Notes under the pieces: model-generated | The model's database searches: none | What the model saw: the letters and a program-made list of their open reading frames with translations, nothing else | Told to the model about the DNA's origin: nothing | Part shown: in pieces, positions 43,021 to 49,715 of the stretch | How the letters are laid out: every line of letters starts with the position of its first letter | How positions within the stretch are numbered: position 1 is the stretch's first letter | Origin: Macrostomum hystrix | Lineage: Eukaryota > Platyhelminthes > Macrostomidae | Reading direction: 5' to 3' | Assembly: GCA_950097015.1 (NCBI GenBank) | Contig: CATNEN010000001.1 | Location: 27,491,946 to 27,555,945, forward strand | DNA length: 64,000 nt | Program-made: the position numbers and the translations under genes

Positions 43021-44717
43021 GCACGCACCATACCCAGGTTGCACACATCGTAGTGTAGATCTGCCCTGACTTCTTCACTGTCGTCAGCAGGGTACACTCT
43101 TCTCAGGGCAAGGGGTGGTTCTCAGGGGCCAAAGTACCGATGGCAAAGATCTATGGCATTGGGTTCAGCTTAGACTTCAGCGAATCAAGCATGAAGGCTC
43201 TAAAAAATTATAATATTTGCATTGCTCTACTAACAGTAGGCTTATTTGAGAAAAACGACACTCTTCAATCCGATACGTTCCGTAAGTCACGTGATCGATC
43301 TGAAATCTCGAAACACCGAAATGTCACCTCCTCACAGGTGCGCCCAGTGCCTCCGGGTCACCTGGCCGTGGACACCAGCCACATCAGACACGTGGTGGAC
43401 CCGTACCTGGACTGCGCGGACACTGAGCAGTGGAAGCCGCTGGACCAGTTCCGCGCCATGATGGACCGGCCCGAGAGGGTCCAGCAGTTCACGCCGCGCT
43501 GGCTCGGCGTCACCGGAGACGATCACGCGCCAAGCGTCGGCGAGTACGAGGTCTACCTGCGCGAGGGCACCGGCTTCATCTTCTACGGCATGGAGCGCTT
43601 CCTGGCCCACCTGCCGCCGCACGCGCTGGCGAGTCTCGGCCTCACGGACTGCCGCCTGGTGGCCCTGTTTGACATGGCGCAGACCAGCCAGAGCTTCCTA
43701 CGGCAGAGCAAAATCGATGTAGTCAAGCGGAGCGACCAGCTCAAGCTCGAGAAGCCAGTTGAGACCGCTCTGCTCATGACACTGGCTGGTGTGCCCGCTC
43801 TGTGCTGCCACCAGTGGGCCAGCACACTGCAGGAGAATGCCACCCGACTGGACACTTTCCTGGCTGGTGAGACAACTGAAGGCCTCTTGTTTGGACTAAT
43901 TGCTGTTAACGTAACATCCCCCTTATCATCTAGGTGTTCACATCCCAAATAATATTGGGCGTTATCCAACATCATTTGGGGACACGACCCGCAGCCAGAG
44001 AAGAGGCAATTCTGCCCATTTCGCTGACTCCTGAGCACACACACCCACAATGGCTAGACGAAGGCATACGCTCACACAGGTGCGTACATCTGCCGTGACT
44101 TTCTCATCGTCAGGCAGTGTAAACTTTCACTGTACCTTGGAGGTTGACCCTCAATTGAGTAAATTGCACATCAAGCCCCCAAGCCTTCTCTCCGCGGCTG
44201 CGCCCCAAGTGAATGTGGCCTCGCCGCGGAATTGAGCTCATGGACCTTGGTGCGAGAGACAAACGTGTTAACCGCTCTGCCACCGACCCCCGAAGCCCGA
44301 CTAAACATGCAGCTAAAATCCCTATTGCAGACGTCCTGGAGGGCGGCAAGACCATCGGCCAGGCGGTCAATTTCATCTACGAGCCGCACAAGCGCGCGGG
44401 TCCTGACGACGGAGTGTCCACTGCGGCAGCGACCGCGGCTCCTGCGCAGTCGGATGAGCCCACGGCTGCCGGTGAAGCTCTCGGTGGAGACGCAGCTGCC
44501 GCACCCGCGGCTGAAGGTGCCGAAGGACAACAATCGCAGCCGCAGCAGCGGGCAGGTTCAGCAGGAGGGGCTGGAGCTACAGTGGAAGCCGGCACCAGCA
44601 CTGCAGCCGGTCCGGACAGTTCGGAGGCCGCAGAGACTGCAGTTGCGAACCGGACTTCGTTTCAACATGATCCTGTACGGCCTGCCAAATATTCTTGTCA
44701 CCCTGATTGACAAGTGA
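19678..44717 (+). CDS. CFAP46: CFAP46, 3' 22 exons (about 2190 codons)
   Basis: Cilia- and flagella-associated protein 46 is a large helical-repeat protein of the C1d projection of the ciliary central pair, known to work with CFAP54, CFAP74 and CFAP221 in motility. Exons as read: 19678-19942, 20642-20847, 21328-21612, 21738-22166, 22247-22468, 22723-22869, 23847-23954, 24703-24862, 27239-27499, 34108-34424, 36472-36633, 36710-36858, 37057-37594, 37715-38139, 38214-38400, 38821-39402, 39626-39898, 39979-40129, 40433-40683, 42301-42840, 43338-43866, 44331-44717. All introns are GT-AG and all phases join. Recognition rests on family motifs such as EPWLVTSAGAYVWNYGQHLL, RLLIFKHRILTRAKLGQS, WLKVDLLVEFSQWLY and GTGFIFYGMERFLAHLPP. 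The N-terminal part (roughly the first 700-800 residues of the family) is not visible. A one-base frame change is needed near 44390 to reach the likely stop. Confidence 0.9.
20071..20286 (+). repeat. 54-bp tandem repeat made of a SINE head, four copies
   Basis: Four near-identical 54-bp units (TTAGAGCCTTAGTCTCACAA core) lead directly into a family-1 SINE body. The unit resembles the tRNA-like promoter head with AACTTAAAGGTC in the usual place, so the promoter part seems to have been duplicated in tandem. In CFAP46 intron 1. Confidence 0.75.
20287..20480 (+). mobile_element. SINE family 1 body in CFAP46 intron 1
   Basis: Contains CAATTTGTGTCCTTTAGCAA, CCCAGCTGTTAAATGGGTAC and CAGTCCATGGACTGAACATC as in the 14.8 kb copy. 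Its head is replaced by the 54-bp tandem repeat. Confidence 0.75.
20642..20847 (+). CDS. CFAP46: CFAP46 exon 2
   Basis: Begins with a Lys/Ala/Gly-rich linker, then VTAYALDVTNGNRAEDGIPI, a conserved CFAP46 segment. Enters in phase 1, ends TTGCAG|GTGAGT in phase 0. Its own donor is the first of 17 tandem copies. Confidence 0.87.
20845..21269 (+). repeat. 25-bp repeat of a 5' splice site, 17 copies
   Basis: Seventeen exact-period 25-bp units, each with CAGGTGAGTTCCCTAATT (three have TTTGC instead of TTAGC). The first unit overlaps the true exon 2 end and donor, so the array is made of the exon-intron junction itself. All copies keep the consensus donor CAG|GTGAGT. Confidence 0.97.
21328..21612 (+). 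CDS. CFAP46: CFAP46 exon 3
   Basis: Reads VWLQAKQMAQQAVGKGLGAE, then VAVEMLWLGRNGVMEF and WTDNLVALQLFVKLAF. Phase 0 to 0; donor CAG|GTGTGC. Confidence 0.9.
21738..22166 (+). CDS. CFAP46: CFAP46 exon 4
   Basis: 143 codons of TPR-like helices (VLKCCDKALQLDGHL, ARLYWNAAASLVGQPIERQ) with a Gln-rich stretch. Donor CAG|GTAAGA; phase 0 to 0. Confidence 0.9.
22247..22468 (+). CDS. CFAP46: CFAP46 exon 5
   Basis: Reads an acidic linker then LEEDLTLRANMYGVLFQAYA, matching the conserved repeat before LLIFKH. Donor AAG|GTAGGC; phase 0 to 0. Confidence 0.9.
22723..22869 (+). CDS. CFAP46: CFAP46 exon 6
   Basis: 49 codons: GDLDKGIKAMDAAIASMPRT followed by HRLLIFKHRILTRAKLGQS, one of the clearest family matches. 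Donor CGC|GTGAGT; phase 0 to 0. Confidence 0.92.
22925..23125 (+). mobile_element. SINE family 1, worn copy in intron 6
   Basis: Degenerate head near 22975 (CAGTTCGATTGTCGACCC) and body with CTTCAGTTCACCCCAGTAGT and CCCAGTCCATGGACTGAA. Boundaries approximate. Confidence 0.55.
23150..23445 (+). mobile_element. tRNA-derived SINE, family 2, in intron 6
   Basis: Second SINE family: head CGATTAACGTTTTTGCC, B box GAGCTCGATTCC, then body GCCCTTCAGGGCCAACTTCC, GGAGTCAGCGAAATGGGCAG and GAAATGCCTTCTCGCTGGCT, with an ATTATTATT tail. Shared with 33.6 kb and, inverted, 44 kb. Confidence 0.75.
23847..23954 (+). CDS. CFAP46: CFAP46 exon 7
   Basis: 36 codons reading SEPEDKQAELWRIVAL and LEAYKNAIECIT. It aligns with the conserved step between the LGQ-IQKF and DWLKVDLL blocks. 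Phase 0 to 0; donor ACG|GTAGGC. Confidence 0.88.
24020..24655. repeat. 21-bp GATC-rich repeat in intron 7
   Basis: Tandem units of GGGATCTGATGGGATCTAGT type with period 21, mixed with variants (GGATCAGAATGGGATC) and a repeated block of about 240 bp (24.06-24.37 versus 24.30-24.62). Unrelated to the WSC-linked 21-bp unit. Confidence 0.85.
24703..24862 (+). CDS. CFAP46: CFAP46 exon 8
   Basis: Reads EHDWLKVDLLVEFSQWLYTN and TAQIDWAIDILLGMPFEEP. Ends ACCG|GTAAGC in phase 1. Confidence 0.93.
24948..27062. repeat. 22/24-bp repeat in intron 8, about 95 units
   Basis: About 2.1 kb of GAAGACTCTCAGCTTCTCAA units of 22 bp and GAAGATTCTCTCAGCTTCTC units of 24 bp. Blocks of the two lengths alternate and longer blocks repeat. 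Units are pyrimidine-rich with CTCAG and an AACTGAA branch-like motif. Confidence 0.95.
27239..27499 (+). CDS. CFAP46: CFAP46 exon 9, low-complexity linker
   Basis: 87 codons of Lys/Gln/Ala-rich sequence (DKKARGKSRQKPPPSAAS, QQQQQLQPQQKR) ending in SYIPVEKKIVIG. Enters and leaves in phase 1, so skipping it would keep the frame. It corresponds to the disordered charged linker in family members; assigned from position, phase and splice sites rather than residue conservation. Confidence 0.75.
27703..33262. repeat. 30-bp satellite array in intron 9, about 185 units
   Basis: 5.56 kb of 30-bp units (GATGAAGGTGTTAGACAGTC core followed by ATTTAGATCT). Variants (GTCAC/GTCAT, CATTC, GGTATT, GATGTAGG) repeat in blocks; for example the ATATGA variant recurs at 30121, 30241, 30361 and 30511, giving 120-150 bp higher-order units. 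The period is a multiple of three and lacks stops in some frames, so ORFs over 1000 codons appear on the minus strand; these are not considered genes. Confidence 0.97.
33630..33945 (+). mobile_element. SINE family 2 in intron 9
   Basis: A-box region GTTGTAGAGCGGTTAACGCG, B box GAGCTCGATTCC (33686-33697), body CCCTTCAGGGCCAACCTCC and GGAGTCAGCGAAATGGGCAG, tail AATAATTATTATG. Best-preserved member of family 2 here. Confidence 0.82.
34108..34424 (+). CDS. CFAP46: CFAP46 exon 10
   Basis: Reads SFSALFNVRQLDNLLRCFCL and HACVVRIFQVAVPAALPAS, then a Lys/Glu stretch and a run of eleven Gly encoded by GGC repeats, then GKGGKG. Phase 1 to 0; donor GAG|GTCAGT. Confidence 0.88.
34530..35115. repeat. 29-bp repeat in intron 10, about 20 units
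   Basis: Units of GTCTATGGGCGTGTCTAGGT type with period near 29 bp and several one- or two-base length variants. Not related to the other intron arrays. Confidence 0.9.
35116..35784. other. Intron 10, no element seen
   Basis: AT-rich intron sequence without a recognisable repeat or exon. Confidence 0.45.
35785..36000 (+). mobile_element. SINE family 1 in intron 10
   Basis: Diverged head with GGTCTGGGGTTCGATTTCC, body TTTAGCTCGATACCTAACTG, TAAATAGGTAACAGC and CTGTCCACGGACTGAACAGC. Confidence 0.7.
36472..36633 (+). CDS. CFAP46: CFAP46 exon 11
   Basis: Reads PQKEKPKRKGGLDFVPQSAE, then DWATYDVPDELLEVFKRQ. Acceptor TTTTGCAG; donor CCG|GTGAGT; phase 0 to 0. Confidence 0.88.
36710..36858 (+). CDS. 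CFAP46: CFAP46 exon 12
   Basis: 49 codons: TITLYYCRLLTEKLRNVGLS then HLSLPVLALQDCLTRDLC. A conserved helical pair of the family. The intron before it is only 76 bp. Ends CTGAC|GTGAGT in phase 2. Confidence 0.88.
37057..37594 (+). CDS. CFAP46: CFAP46 exon 13
   Basis: 180 codons with an Arg/Glu-rich coiled segment (WRERRAQVRREEARARESLA), an acidic GTSSDEDDAGG loop, and TPR-like QYQTSRLLLREVQLTAGELG. Phase 2 to 0. The preceding intron holds a scrap of SINE family 2 (CTGAGCTCGAATCTACAGCG). Confidence 0.9.
37715..38139 (+). CDS. CFAP46: CFAP46 exon 14
   Basis: Reads GWASEEDWFLSCRLLIEA, SRAKTEALRGISVFEELARR and RFLHCGLERLTNGRDFRQAL, helical repeat sequence. Ends AAAAG|GTAAGT in phase 2. Confidence 0.9.
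38214..38400 (+). CDS. CFAP46: CFAP46 exon 15
   Basis: Reads QLLVDAASCFRAATRYAEAF and LAAAAKLSLAECLLQLFEIQ. Phase 2 to 0; donor CAG|GTGAGG. The 74-bp intron before it is short. Confidence 0.9.
38821..39402 (+). CDS. CFAP46: CFAP46 exon 16
   Basis: 194 codons: an acidic opening, WMTKVRLAFDLAVGQLQDAH, ALIGRALRLLASRLDPDSPA, an acidic linker with poly-Ala, and an Arg-rich helix. Ends GCGCTG|GTTAGT, a weaker donor but the frame joins exon 17. Confidence 0.87.
39480..39615 (-). mobile_element. SINE family 1 filling CFAP46 intron 16
   Basis: Minus-strand copy with head GGGGTTAGAGCGTCCGACTC, B box GGTTCGATTCC and body CTTTAGCCAGACACTTAACT. It makes up over half of the 223-bp intron, and its reversed head supplies pyrimidine-rich sequence only about 10 bases before the exon 17 acceptor. 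Confidence 0.85.
39626..39898 (+). CDS. CFAP46: CFAP46 exon 17
   Basis: Reads EVASLASQELLECIGQYDIG and LINQLDNLEAEAAFCNGLQS. Phase 0 to 0; donor CTG|GTGAGG. Confidence 0.9.
39979..40129 (+). CDS. CFAP46: CFAP46 exon 18
   Basis: Reads AWRQSCVDHAHQDIGKSLP then FLSFLLLQHSPDYRYLYAGA. Ends AAAAG|GTGAGT in phase 1. Confidence 0.88.
40255..40395. repeat. 8-bp repeat in intron 18
   Basis: Short tandem TACCAGAG units, about a dozen with variants, ending 38 bp before exon 19. Confidence 0.85.
40433..40683 (+). CDS. CFAP46: CFAP46 exon 19
   Basis: A Gly/Ala-rich start, then MLGRSFILRLDTSRERLERL and FKSEVGTLLLKHEYQRSQAA. Phase 1 to 0; donor GCG|GTGAGT. Confidence 0.88.
40796..41042. repeat. 50-bp repeat in intron 19
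   Basis: About five copies of a 50-bp unit built from two similar 24-26-bp halves (CTGTTAGACACTAGAATCAG and CTGTTAGACACAAGAGCCAA). Confidence 0.88.
41572..41990 (-). mobile_element. Penelope-like element relic with GIY-YIG end
   Basis: On the minus strand, 41990-41736 reads YDVVYQFNSSD then VTYVGKTKRHLH and LQILEVLYSK, the pattern of the GIY-YIG endonuclease that closes Penelope-like retroelement proteins. Downstream on the same strand, 41603-41572 holds CTGAAGA, a GCACA/TGTGC stem and GAAACGCGTC, close to the hammerhead ribozyme core known from Penelope-like elements. No reverse transcriptase part was found, so this is a 3' fragment, in CFAP46 intron 19. Confidence 0.65.
42301..42840 (+). 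CDS. CFAP46: CFAP46 exon 20
   Basis: 180 codons: SCLTEEHRADLELLQTWFNR, a seven-Gln run from CAG repeats (42466-42486), then LVMLIDPHLAELPLEALQQL and SRDFSLQLVARRMFGSKHLL, a conserved C-terminal block. Two Gly-rich stretches and a Lys-rich linker follow. Phase 0 to 0; donor CTG|GTAAGC. Confidence 0.92.
42968..43021. repeat. (CA)n microsatellite in intron 20
   Basis: Dinucleotide CA run with a few CG interruptions; the surrounding intron resembles worn SINE family 2 sequence. Confidence 0.85.
43338..43866 (+). CDS. CFAP46: CFAP46 exon 21
   Basis: 176 codons: HIRHVVDPYLDCADTEQWKP, REGTGFIFYGMERFLAHLPP, CRLVALFDMAQTSQSFLRQS and EKPVETALLMTLAGVPALCC. This is the most conserved part of the family's C-terminal region. 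Ends GGCTG|GTGAGA in phase 1. Confidence 0.95.
43945..44310 (-). mobile_element. SINE family 2 in CFAP46 intron 21
   Basis: Inverted copy: B box GAGCTCAATTCC, GCGGAGAGAAGGCTTGGGGG, CTGACGATGAGAAAGTCACG, GAGTCAGCGAAATGGGCAGA and GAATTGCCTCTTCTCTGGCT on the minus strand. It ends just before exon 22. Confidence 0.8.
44331..44717 (+). CDS. CFAP46: CFAP46 last visible exon, with an apparent frame change
   Basis: Starts in phase 1 as DVLEGGKTIGQAVNFIYE, conserved. From about 44390 the strong G/C third-position bias of the gene moves to the +1 frame, which runs to TGA at 44715-44717 and ends FNMILYGLPNILVTLIDK. The entry frame instead becomes Ala/Gly-rich and stops at 44710. One extra base, genuine or from assembly, around 44385-44405 explains this; a very small intron is the alternative. 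Confidence 0.75.
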   Translation, partial: TSWRAARPSARRSISSTSRTSARVLTTECPLRQRPRLLRSRMSPRLPVKLSVETQLPHPRLKVPKDNNRSRSSGQVQQEGLELQWKPAPALQPVRTVRRPQRLQLRTGLRFNMILYGLPNILVTLIDK

Positions 44718-44877
44718 TTCAATATTTGCTCATGAGGTACTTCCCAACTTCCCAAGCCCTATTTTTTCAGTAGAGTTCGCTGACAATTGAACATCAATGA
44801 GCAGTTTTACCATGCGTAAAATATTTCCAAAATATTCTGTGATCTATAAAGAATTTTGCTCTTGCACATTTTCATTG

Positions 44878-44883
44878 AATAAA
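44878..44883 (+). promoter_or_regulatory. Polyadenylation signal of CFAP46
   Basis: AATAAA 161 bases after the likely stop codon, in AT-rich 3' sequence. Confidence 0.6.
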
Positions 44884-45015
44884 TGTTATATTCTTAACTG
44901 ATTTTTTACAAGAATTAAAACAACATTTCAGTGCATCTTTTTGTGTCACATTCTGTTTTACTCCACTTACTTTTATTGAGTCTCGAGACGGATAACAAGA
45001 TGGAAGGGTGGCACC

Positions 45016-45330
45016 AGATGGGTGTCTACGAGAGAGACGCTCAGCCACACACAGGTCGCACAGGGTAAGGGTGGCGGCGGGGTGGGTGTCTACGAGAGAG
45101 ACGCTCAGCCACACACAGTCGCACAGGGTAAGGGTGGCGGCGGGGTGGGTGCCTACGAGAGAGACGCTCAGCCACACACAGTCGCACAGGGTAAGGGTGG
45201 CGGCGGGGTGGGTGCCTACGAGAGAGACGCTCAGCCACACACAGTCGCACAGGGTAAGGGTGGCGGCGGGGTGGGTGCCCACGAGAGAGACGCTCAACCA
45301 ATCACACGAGCTGGGGCTAGAAAATACGAG
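45016..45330. repeat. 63-bp repeat downstream of CFAP46, five copies
   Basis: Five units with period 63 (first one 64), containing TACGAGAGAGACGCTCAGCC and CGCACAGGGTAAGGGTGGCG. Length divides by three and both strands stay open; no evidence of a gene. Confidence 0.9.
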
Positions 45331-46040
45331 AAGAGATAGAATTGCAATTTAGCGAAAGGGCAATGACAATAACAATAACAATATACAGATTTTTTGCCGC
45401 AACCGCCATTTGCAAATGCAATGGCTTCAACGCTTTAAATATCTTGAAAATAGTTTTTTTCTTGTAAACGTTTCTGAAACAATCGACAGTGTTTGACCAC
45501 TAGAAAACTGGTCTCTTGTTTCTTCTGATTTTATCGATCAGCCAGCAGCTCTGCCGGCCCGTGAATGACAGCCTAAGAATATGGAGATGAAGAAAGTCTA
45601 GAACTCTAGATTCTATAAGCATCGATTAAAACTTCTGCATAGGACCGGTTGTGCTTCTGTCACCTGCATTATTTTCACCTCCGTTATTTTCTGTCGCTTT
45701 TCCAATGTTTTACAGAAGAAAGTAACTTAAGAAAACTGACATTGAAGTGAAGTTTCAGGCAACGGTGAGCGCACCAGATCAGACTAGTTTGTTGAGGATA
45801 AACTTTCTGGAAAGAAGTTGTAAGAATCATTTAACCGGATTTAACTGAGTCTAGCGATCAGTTTGCTCTGCGTTTGTGTTTGCTGAAAAACTAAAGCTGC
45901 ATCCAAGCTTTACCGAAGGACGAAAAAAACTTTCATTTTGCAGTCCTTGGCTTCGATGATAGGGTCGCGTTTTCGCAGTTAAAAGAAATAATAATTTTAA
46001 AGTATTTCACGAGTATTTCACACCAAGGAATTAATCTCAA
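45331..46040. other. 3' flank duplicated with WSC genes
   Basis: No gene. The part from about 45755 to 46000 is similar to 47790-47945 and 50400-50560 (shared GAGCGxACCAGxxC, TTTCxGGAAAGAA and TTTGCTGAAA stretches). All three lie just downstream of the minus-strand arrays of W4, W5 and W6, showing that genes, arrays and flanks duplicated together. Confidence 0.6.
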
Positions 46041-46042
46041 AT

Positions 46043-46245
46043 AAACAGGTAGTAGTCTGTCTCAGCCACACAGGTAGTAGTCTCAGCCCCACAGGTAGTA
46101 TAGTCCTCAGCCACGCAGGTAGTAGTCTCAGCCACCCAGGTAGTAGTCTCAGCCACACAGGTAGTAGTCTCAGCCCCACAGGTAGTATAGTCTCAGCCAC
46201 GCAGGTAGTAGTCTCAGCCACGCAGGTAGTAATCTAACTGTAATC
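46043..46245. repeat. 21-bp minisatellite at the 3' end of W4
   Basis: About nine units of the WSC-linked array, several with length changes (GTAGTATAG, GTAGTCCTC). A short spacer separates it from the W4 stop, so here the array is worn and partly broken. Confidence 0.85.
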
Positions 46246-46274
46246 TAGGTAATCTAACCTTCTACCTCCGATTT

Positions 46275-46985
46275 CTAGCCTCGCAGGTAGAAATCGCCAG
46301 CAACGCCAGTTAGGATAGACGGTGGGTAGGCGAACCTGAGCAGGTAGCACTGACTTCGAATCTTTGAGGAGATCACAGCCTGACAGTCAGCGCTGGCATG
46401 GCACTGAGCCACGCACTTGATCTTCAATGTCACAGCGCTTGTCCAGAATGTGGTATAAGTGGCCACCACAGTCAGGCTTGGCGTTTGGGTCCGGGTGAAG
46501 ATGTTCCTACCTGCAAATCAAGTTTTTAAAGGCTAAGTCACGGCTCCTAGAACTCTACGAACTCCACGAATTCCTAGAACTACCTACCCGGGTAGGTTTG
46601 GGCGAACACGGAGTTCCGGTCGCTTCCTCCACAGATCTGTGACGAGTTTCCTGAGCAGGCCATGTTGCACTCGGACTCACTGGCTGCTCCGTAAAGCCAG
46701 AAGGACTTGCCACAAAAGCACTCACGGCTGTTCTGCACACCGAAGTACGGGAATCCGCCAAGTGAGCAGACATTGTTGCAGAAATCATGCGACATTTTGT
46801 TGCTGCGCACGCCGTAACCGTGGGTGTAAGTGAATCCACCAAGATTGCTCACTCCATCCAGCCCGTTTAAGGCCCTGACGCGATGATAGTCGTCCATGAA
46901 GCAGCCGATGTAAGAGAACAGAGCCACCCTGGCAGCCGCGACGGCCAGCAGAGCGCAGCAGGACAGCGGAGACCAAAGCTCTCAT
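46275..46985 (-). CDS. W4: WSC plus PAN-like protein, frameshift in signal peptide
   Basis: Exon 1 is 46985-46588 and exon 2 is 46510-46275; donor G|GTAGGT, acceptor TTTGCAG, phase 1, and the exons join in frame. The WSC domain is complete (SYIGCFMDD, CNNVCSLGGFPYFGV, ECFCGKSF, CSGNSSQICGG). The PAN-like part reads SLTVVATYTTFWTSA, DCQAVI, CYLLRFAYPP and ends GDFYLRG-stop. From the ATG at 46985 the signal peptide needs one base removed (extra C near 46955) to reach the WSC frame. Either a recent null allele or an uncorrected insertion. Closest to W5 and W6. Confidence 0.72.
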
Positions 46986-48150
46986 GTGATTTTCTGTAGA
47001 CTTTAGAATTTAAACGCGCAGCAGTTCTTTGTCATTTAATTCTGATGCCTGGATTATAACTAGTTGTCATAATTTCTGTTGCTACTCGAAAAAAGACAGA
47101 CTTGCGAACTTTCTCTACCCAACCAGAACGCCGAAGAGCTGTAAGTACTCGTAGATAGTAATACAGTTCTTTTATGATCTTCGCTGTGTTACTTTTGCAA
47201 GCAAGTAGTCTGCGTGGAATCTGTTTGAAAACAGCCTAGGGGTCTATTGGTGTCTCTCTAGCTTTCAGTGCCCCACCTGCTAGGTAGCTTTGGTGCCTTT
47301 TCGTTGACACTGAGGGACTGTCCGACCCACCTCTCTCTCGTGCCGTCTGGACTGTCTCTCTCTCTGCCCGCCTGTTCACCCCTAGCCGCGCCTGCGCTAT
47401 AAGTGTTCTTTCTTGTGCACTTCAAGTGCACAATTCAAGAGTCATCACCTCTTCGTCCCGCGCTGGCGTCTTTGTCTCGTAAAAGTATAGTAAACATATT
47501 TACTGTTCTTGGTGTTTCGATCATGAGTCAGGGCCTTCGTAGGAGTGACGTAGGAGTGACGTTTTGCACGTCACTGACGTCAGTTGCTATTTTTAGAAAG
47601 CACATCACGTCTGTCTGGTCTGCACAACGAACTCTGAGATAGTGTTAGCAAGGGCGAAAAAACACGATGAGACCGTTTCAACCTAATGTAACTTAGTTGT
47701 ATCGTGCCGCGCGAGCAAGTTGCGTACATTGACAAAGAGAACACTAAGGGTTAAGTTAGAGGTTGTCAATAGGAACAGCCAAGTCGCGCCACAGTGACAT
47801 GAATTTTTTGGCAATTGTGAGCGGACCAGGCCTAATTCATTTGTTAAGAAGAAGCTTTCAGGAAAGAGAATGTAAAATTCATTTTTGCTGAAATAAAACG
47901 AGTTTACAAGCATCCAAGCTTACAAGGTACAAAACTACAAACTAGAATGCTTTAAAACTACAAAACTTGCGCCGCGCGTCGACAGAATGTCGCGTGCTTG
48001 CAGTCGACTCAGAAACCTGTATAAACCTTGAACTCGTAGTCTAAAAGCTGCTCTCCAATTAACAAAGTAACTTTAAGCCTGAATGCAAAAAGCCGATGAT
48101 AAGAGGAAAAAGGAATTAAAAAAACTTAATTGAATATTTCCCAACCAGGC
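46986..48150. other. Intergenic between W4 and W5
   Basis: No gene recognised. Contains the W5-side duplicated flank (about 47790-47945) and, at 47540-47580, two GTAGGAGTGACGT copies and a TGACGTCA palindrome; a GTAGGAGTGACGTAG copy recurs at 60427 beside the W10 array. Confidence 0.45.
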
Positions 48151-48154
48151 AGCT

Positions 48155-48400
48155 AGTCAGCCACCCAGGTAGTAGTCTCAGCCACACAGGTAGTAGTCTC
48201 AGCCACACAGGTAGTAGTCTCAGGCACGCAGGTAGTAGTCTCAGCCACACAGGTAGTAGTCTCAGGCACGCAGGTAGTAGTCTCAGCCACACAGGTAGTA
48301 GTCTCAGCCACCCAGGTAGTAGTCCTCAGCCACACAGGTAGTAGTCTCAGCCACCCAGGTAGTAGTCTCAGCCACACAGGTAGTAGTCTCAGTTTAGTCA
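48155..48400. repeat. 21-bp minisatellite beside W5
   Basis: About 11 units of the WSC-linked array. The coding exon that should precede it is absent. Confidence 0.88.
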
Positions 48401-48590
48401 TCGAAAACTAAAATAGCAGCTACTTTCACTAGGTCGAAACTTCCCAACGTTGAGAGCTTTAGCAAGAGATTTCATAGCTGCTATGAAGGTAGTTGCTATT
48501 TAAGTTTTCGACGTTGTGAAGTTTCGACCTTGTGAAAAAATTGCTTTTCGGTGTTGTGAAATTTCGAGCTTGTGATAGCACCCCCCTAAC

Positions 48591-48940
48591 CGGGTAGGTC
48601 TGGGCGAACACGGAGCTCCAGCTGCTTCCTCCACAGATCTGTGACGAGTTTCCTGAGCAGGCCATGTTGCACTCGGACTCACTGGCCGCTCCGTAAAGCC
48701 AGAAGGACTTGCCACAAAAGCACTCACGGCTGCAATGCACACCGAAGTACGGGAATCCGCCAAGTGAGCAGACATTGCTGCAGAGCTCGTGCGACATGCT
48801 GGTGTTGCTGAACACACCTTGCGCGTCGCTGTAAGTGAATTCCCCAAGTTTAGTCACTCCCTGCAGCCCGTTCAAAGGCTCTGACGCTTAGAAAATCGTC
48901 ATTGAAGCAGCCGGTGTACGAGAACTGAGGCCACCCTGGC
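48591..48940 (-). pseudogene. W5: decayed WSC exon
   Basis: WSC domain exon closely resembling W4 and W6 (CSNVCSLGGFPYFGV, ECFCGKSFWLYG, CSGNSSQICGG). It has no signal peptide upstream, extra bases near 48927 and 48878 that break the frame, and no second exon before the minisatellite. The sequence between exon and array instead carries short repeats (TTTCGACCTTGTGAA) and an inverted repeat (48407-48434 with 48490-48518). Confidence 0.8.
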
Positions 48941-49144
48941 AAGAGAAAAGAGAAGTAAGACCCTCACTAAGAGAAAATTAGTAGTTGACTTCGTTTATTC
49001 CGTTGGGATGAATTCTCTATTTTAGCTTCAGGAGTCCAGAAGTGTCATTGTTTGACATGGCTTCTGCGGGCAGCCTTCAAGTGCTGAAGACGCTTTGGAA
49101 AAGACATGGGACTTGCATGGGCTTATTGGTTGTGAGCAGTTGAG

Positions 49145-49153
49145 TATATATTA
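49145..49153 (+). promoter_or_regulatory. TATA-like box of W7
   Basis: TATATATTA about 100 bases upstream of the W7 ATG, in a 240-bp upstream block that is nearly identical to that of W8 (54.52-54.74 kb). Confidence 0.45.
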
Positions 49154-49252
49154 CAAAGTCGGTTTCAGGCTTTGGCATCTTTAATGGGCTCTCTAAGGCC
49201 TGAAGAAGGTCATTGCTCTCCTTTCCTGACGCCTGAAGTAGTCCACTAAACA

Positions 49253-49653
49253 ATGAGCTTACGCCTGACTCACACACTGCTGGCTGCGTGTGCCGTCATG
49301 ACCTGCGTGGCTGGCCGGCTGTTCCAGGTCTCCTACATCGGCTGCTACAAGGACAAGGGCCAGTAACAGAGACTTGGACGGGCTCACTGCTGTTGTAAAA
49401 GTTGGTGGTTTTTCCGTTTCCAGCCTCGGCATCAGAACTGGAAGCATGACGCCCCAGTTCTGCGCGGGCCTCTGCAGTCTCGGCGGCTTCCCGTACTTCG
49501 GGGTGCAGGCGGGGTTCCAGTGCTTCTGCGGCAGAGCCTACGGATCGCTGGGAGCAGTCAGCGAAGGCAACTGCAGCACGAGCTGCAACGGAGATGCGAG
49601 CCAAGTTTGTGGCGGTGGCCTCCGTAACTCGGTGTTCGCTCTCACCTACCCCA
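49253..49653 (+). pseudogene. W7: WSC exon 1, frameshifted, second exon not found
   Basis: Opens with a signal peptide (MSLRLTHTLLAACAV) and GRLFQVSYIGCYKDK. One extra base near 49363 brings a TAA; after it the frame continues cleanly as DLDGLTAVVKVGGFS, CAGLCSLGGFPYFGV, QCFCGRAYGS and CNGDASQVCGGG. Ends CCCA|GTGGGT like W8. No PAN-like exon follows; a 16-bp minisatellite starts 62 bases on. It and W8 form a separate subtype (GRLFQVSYIGC) on the opposite strand to W2-W6. Confidence 0.75.
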
Positions 49654-49715
49654 GTGGGTTGCGCTCTGTCTTGTATGGTCCCATGCTTCAACTTGAGCTG
49701 CAGTTGTCTTATCTC

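Noticed and set aside
45008-45352. ORFs across the 63-bp repeat as a small repetitive gene
   Set aside because: All are repeat-driven and open on both strands; no non-repeat coding support.
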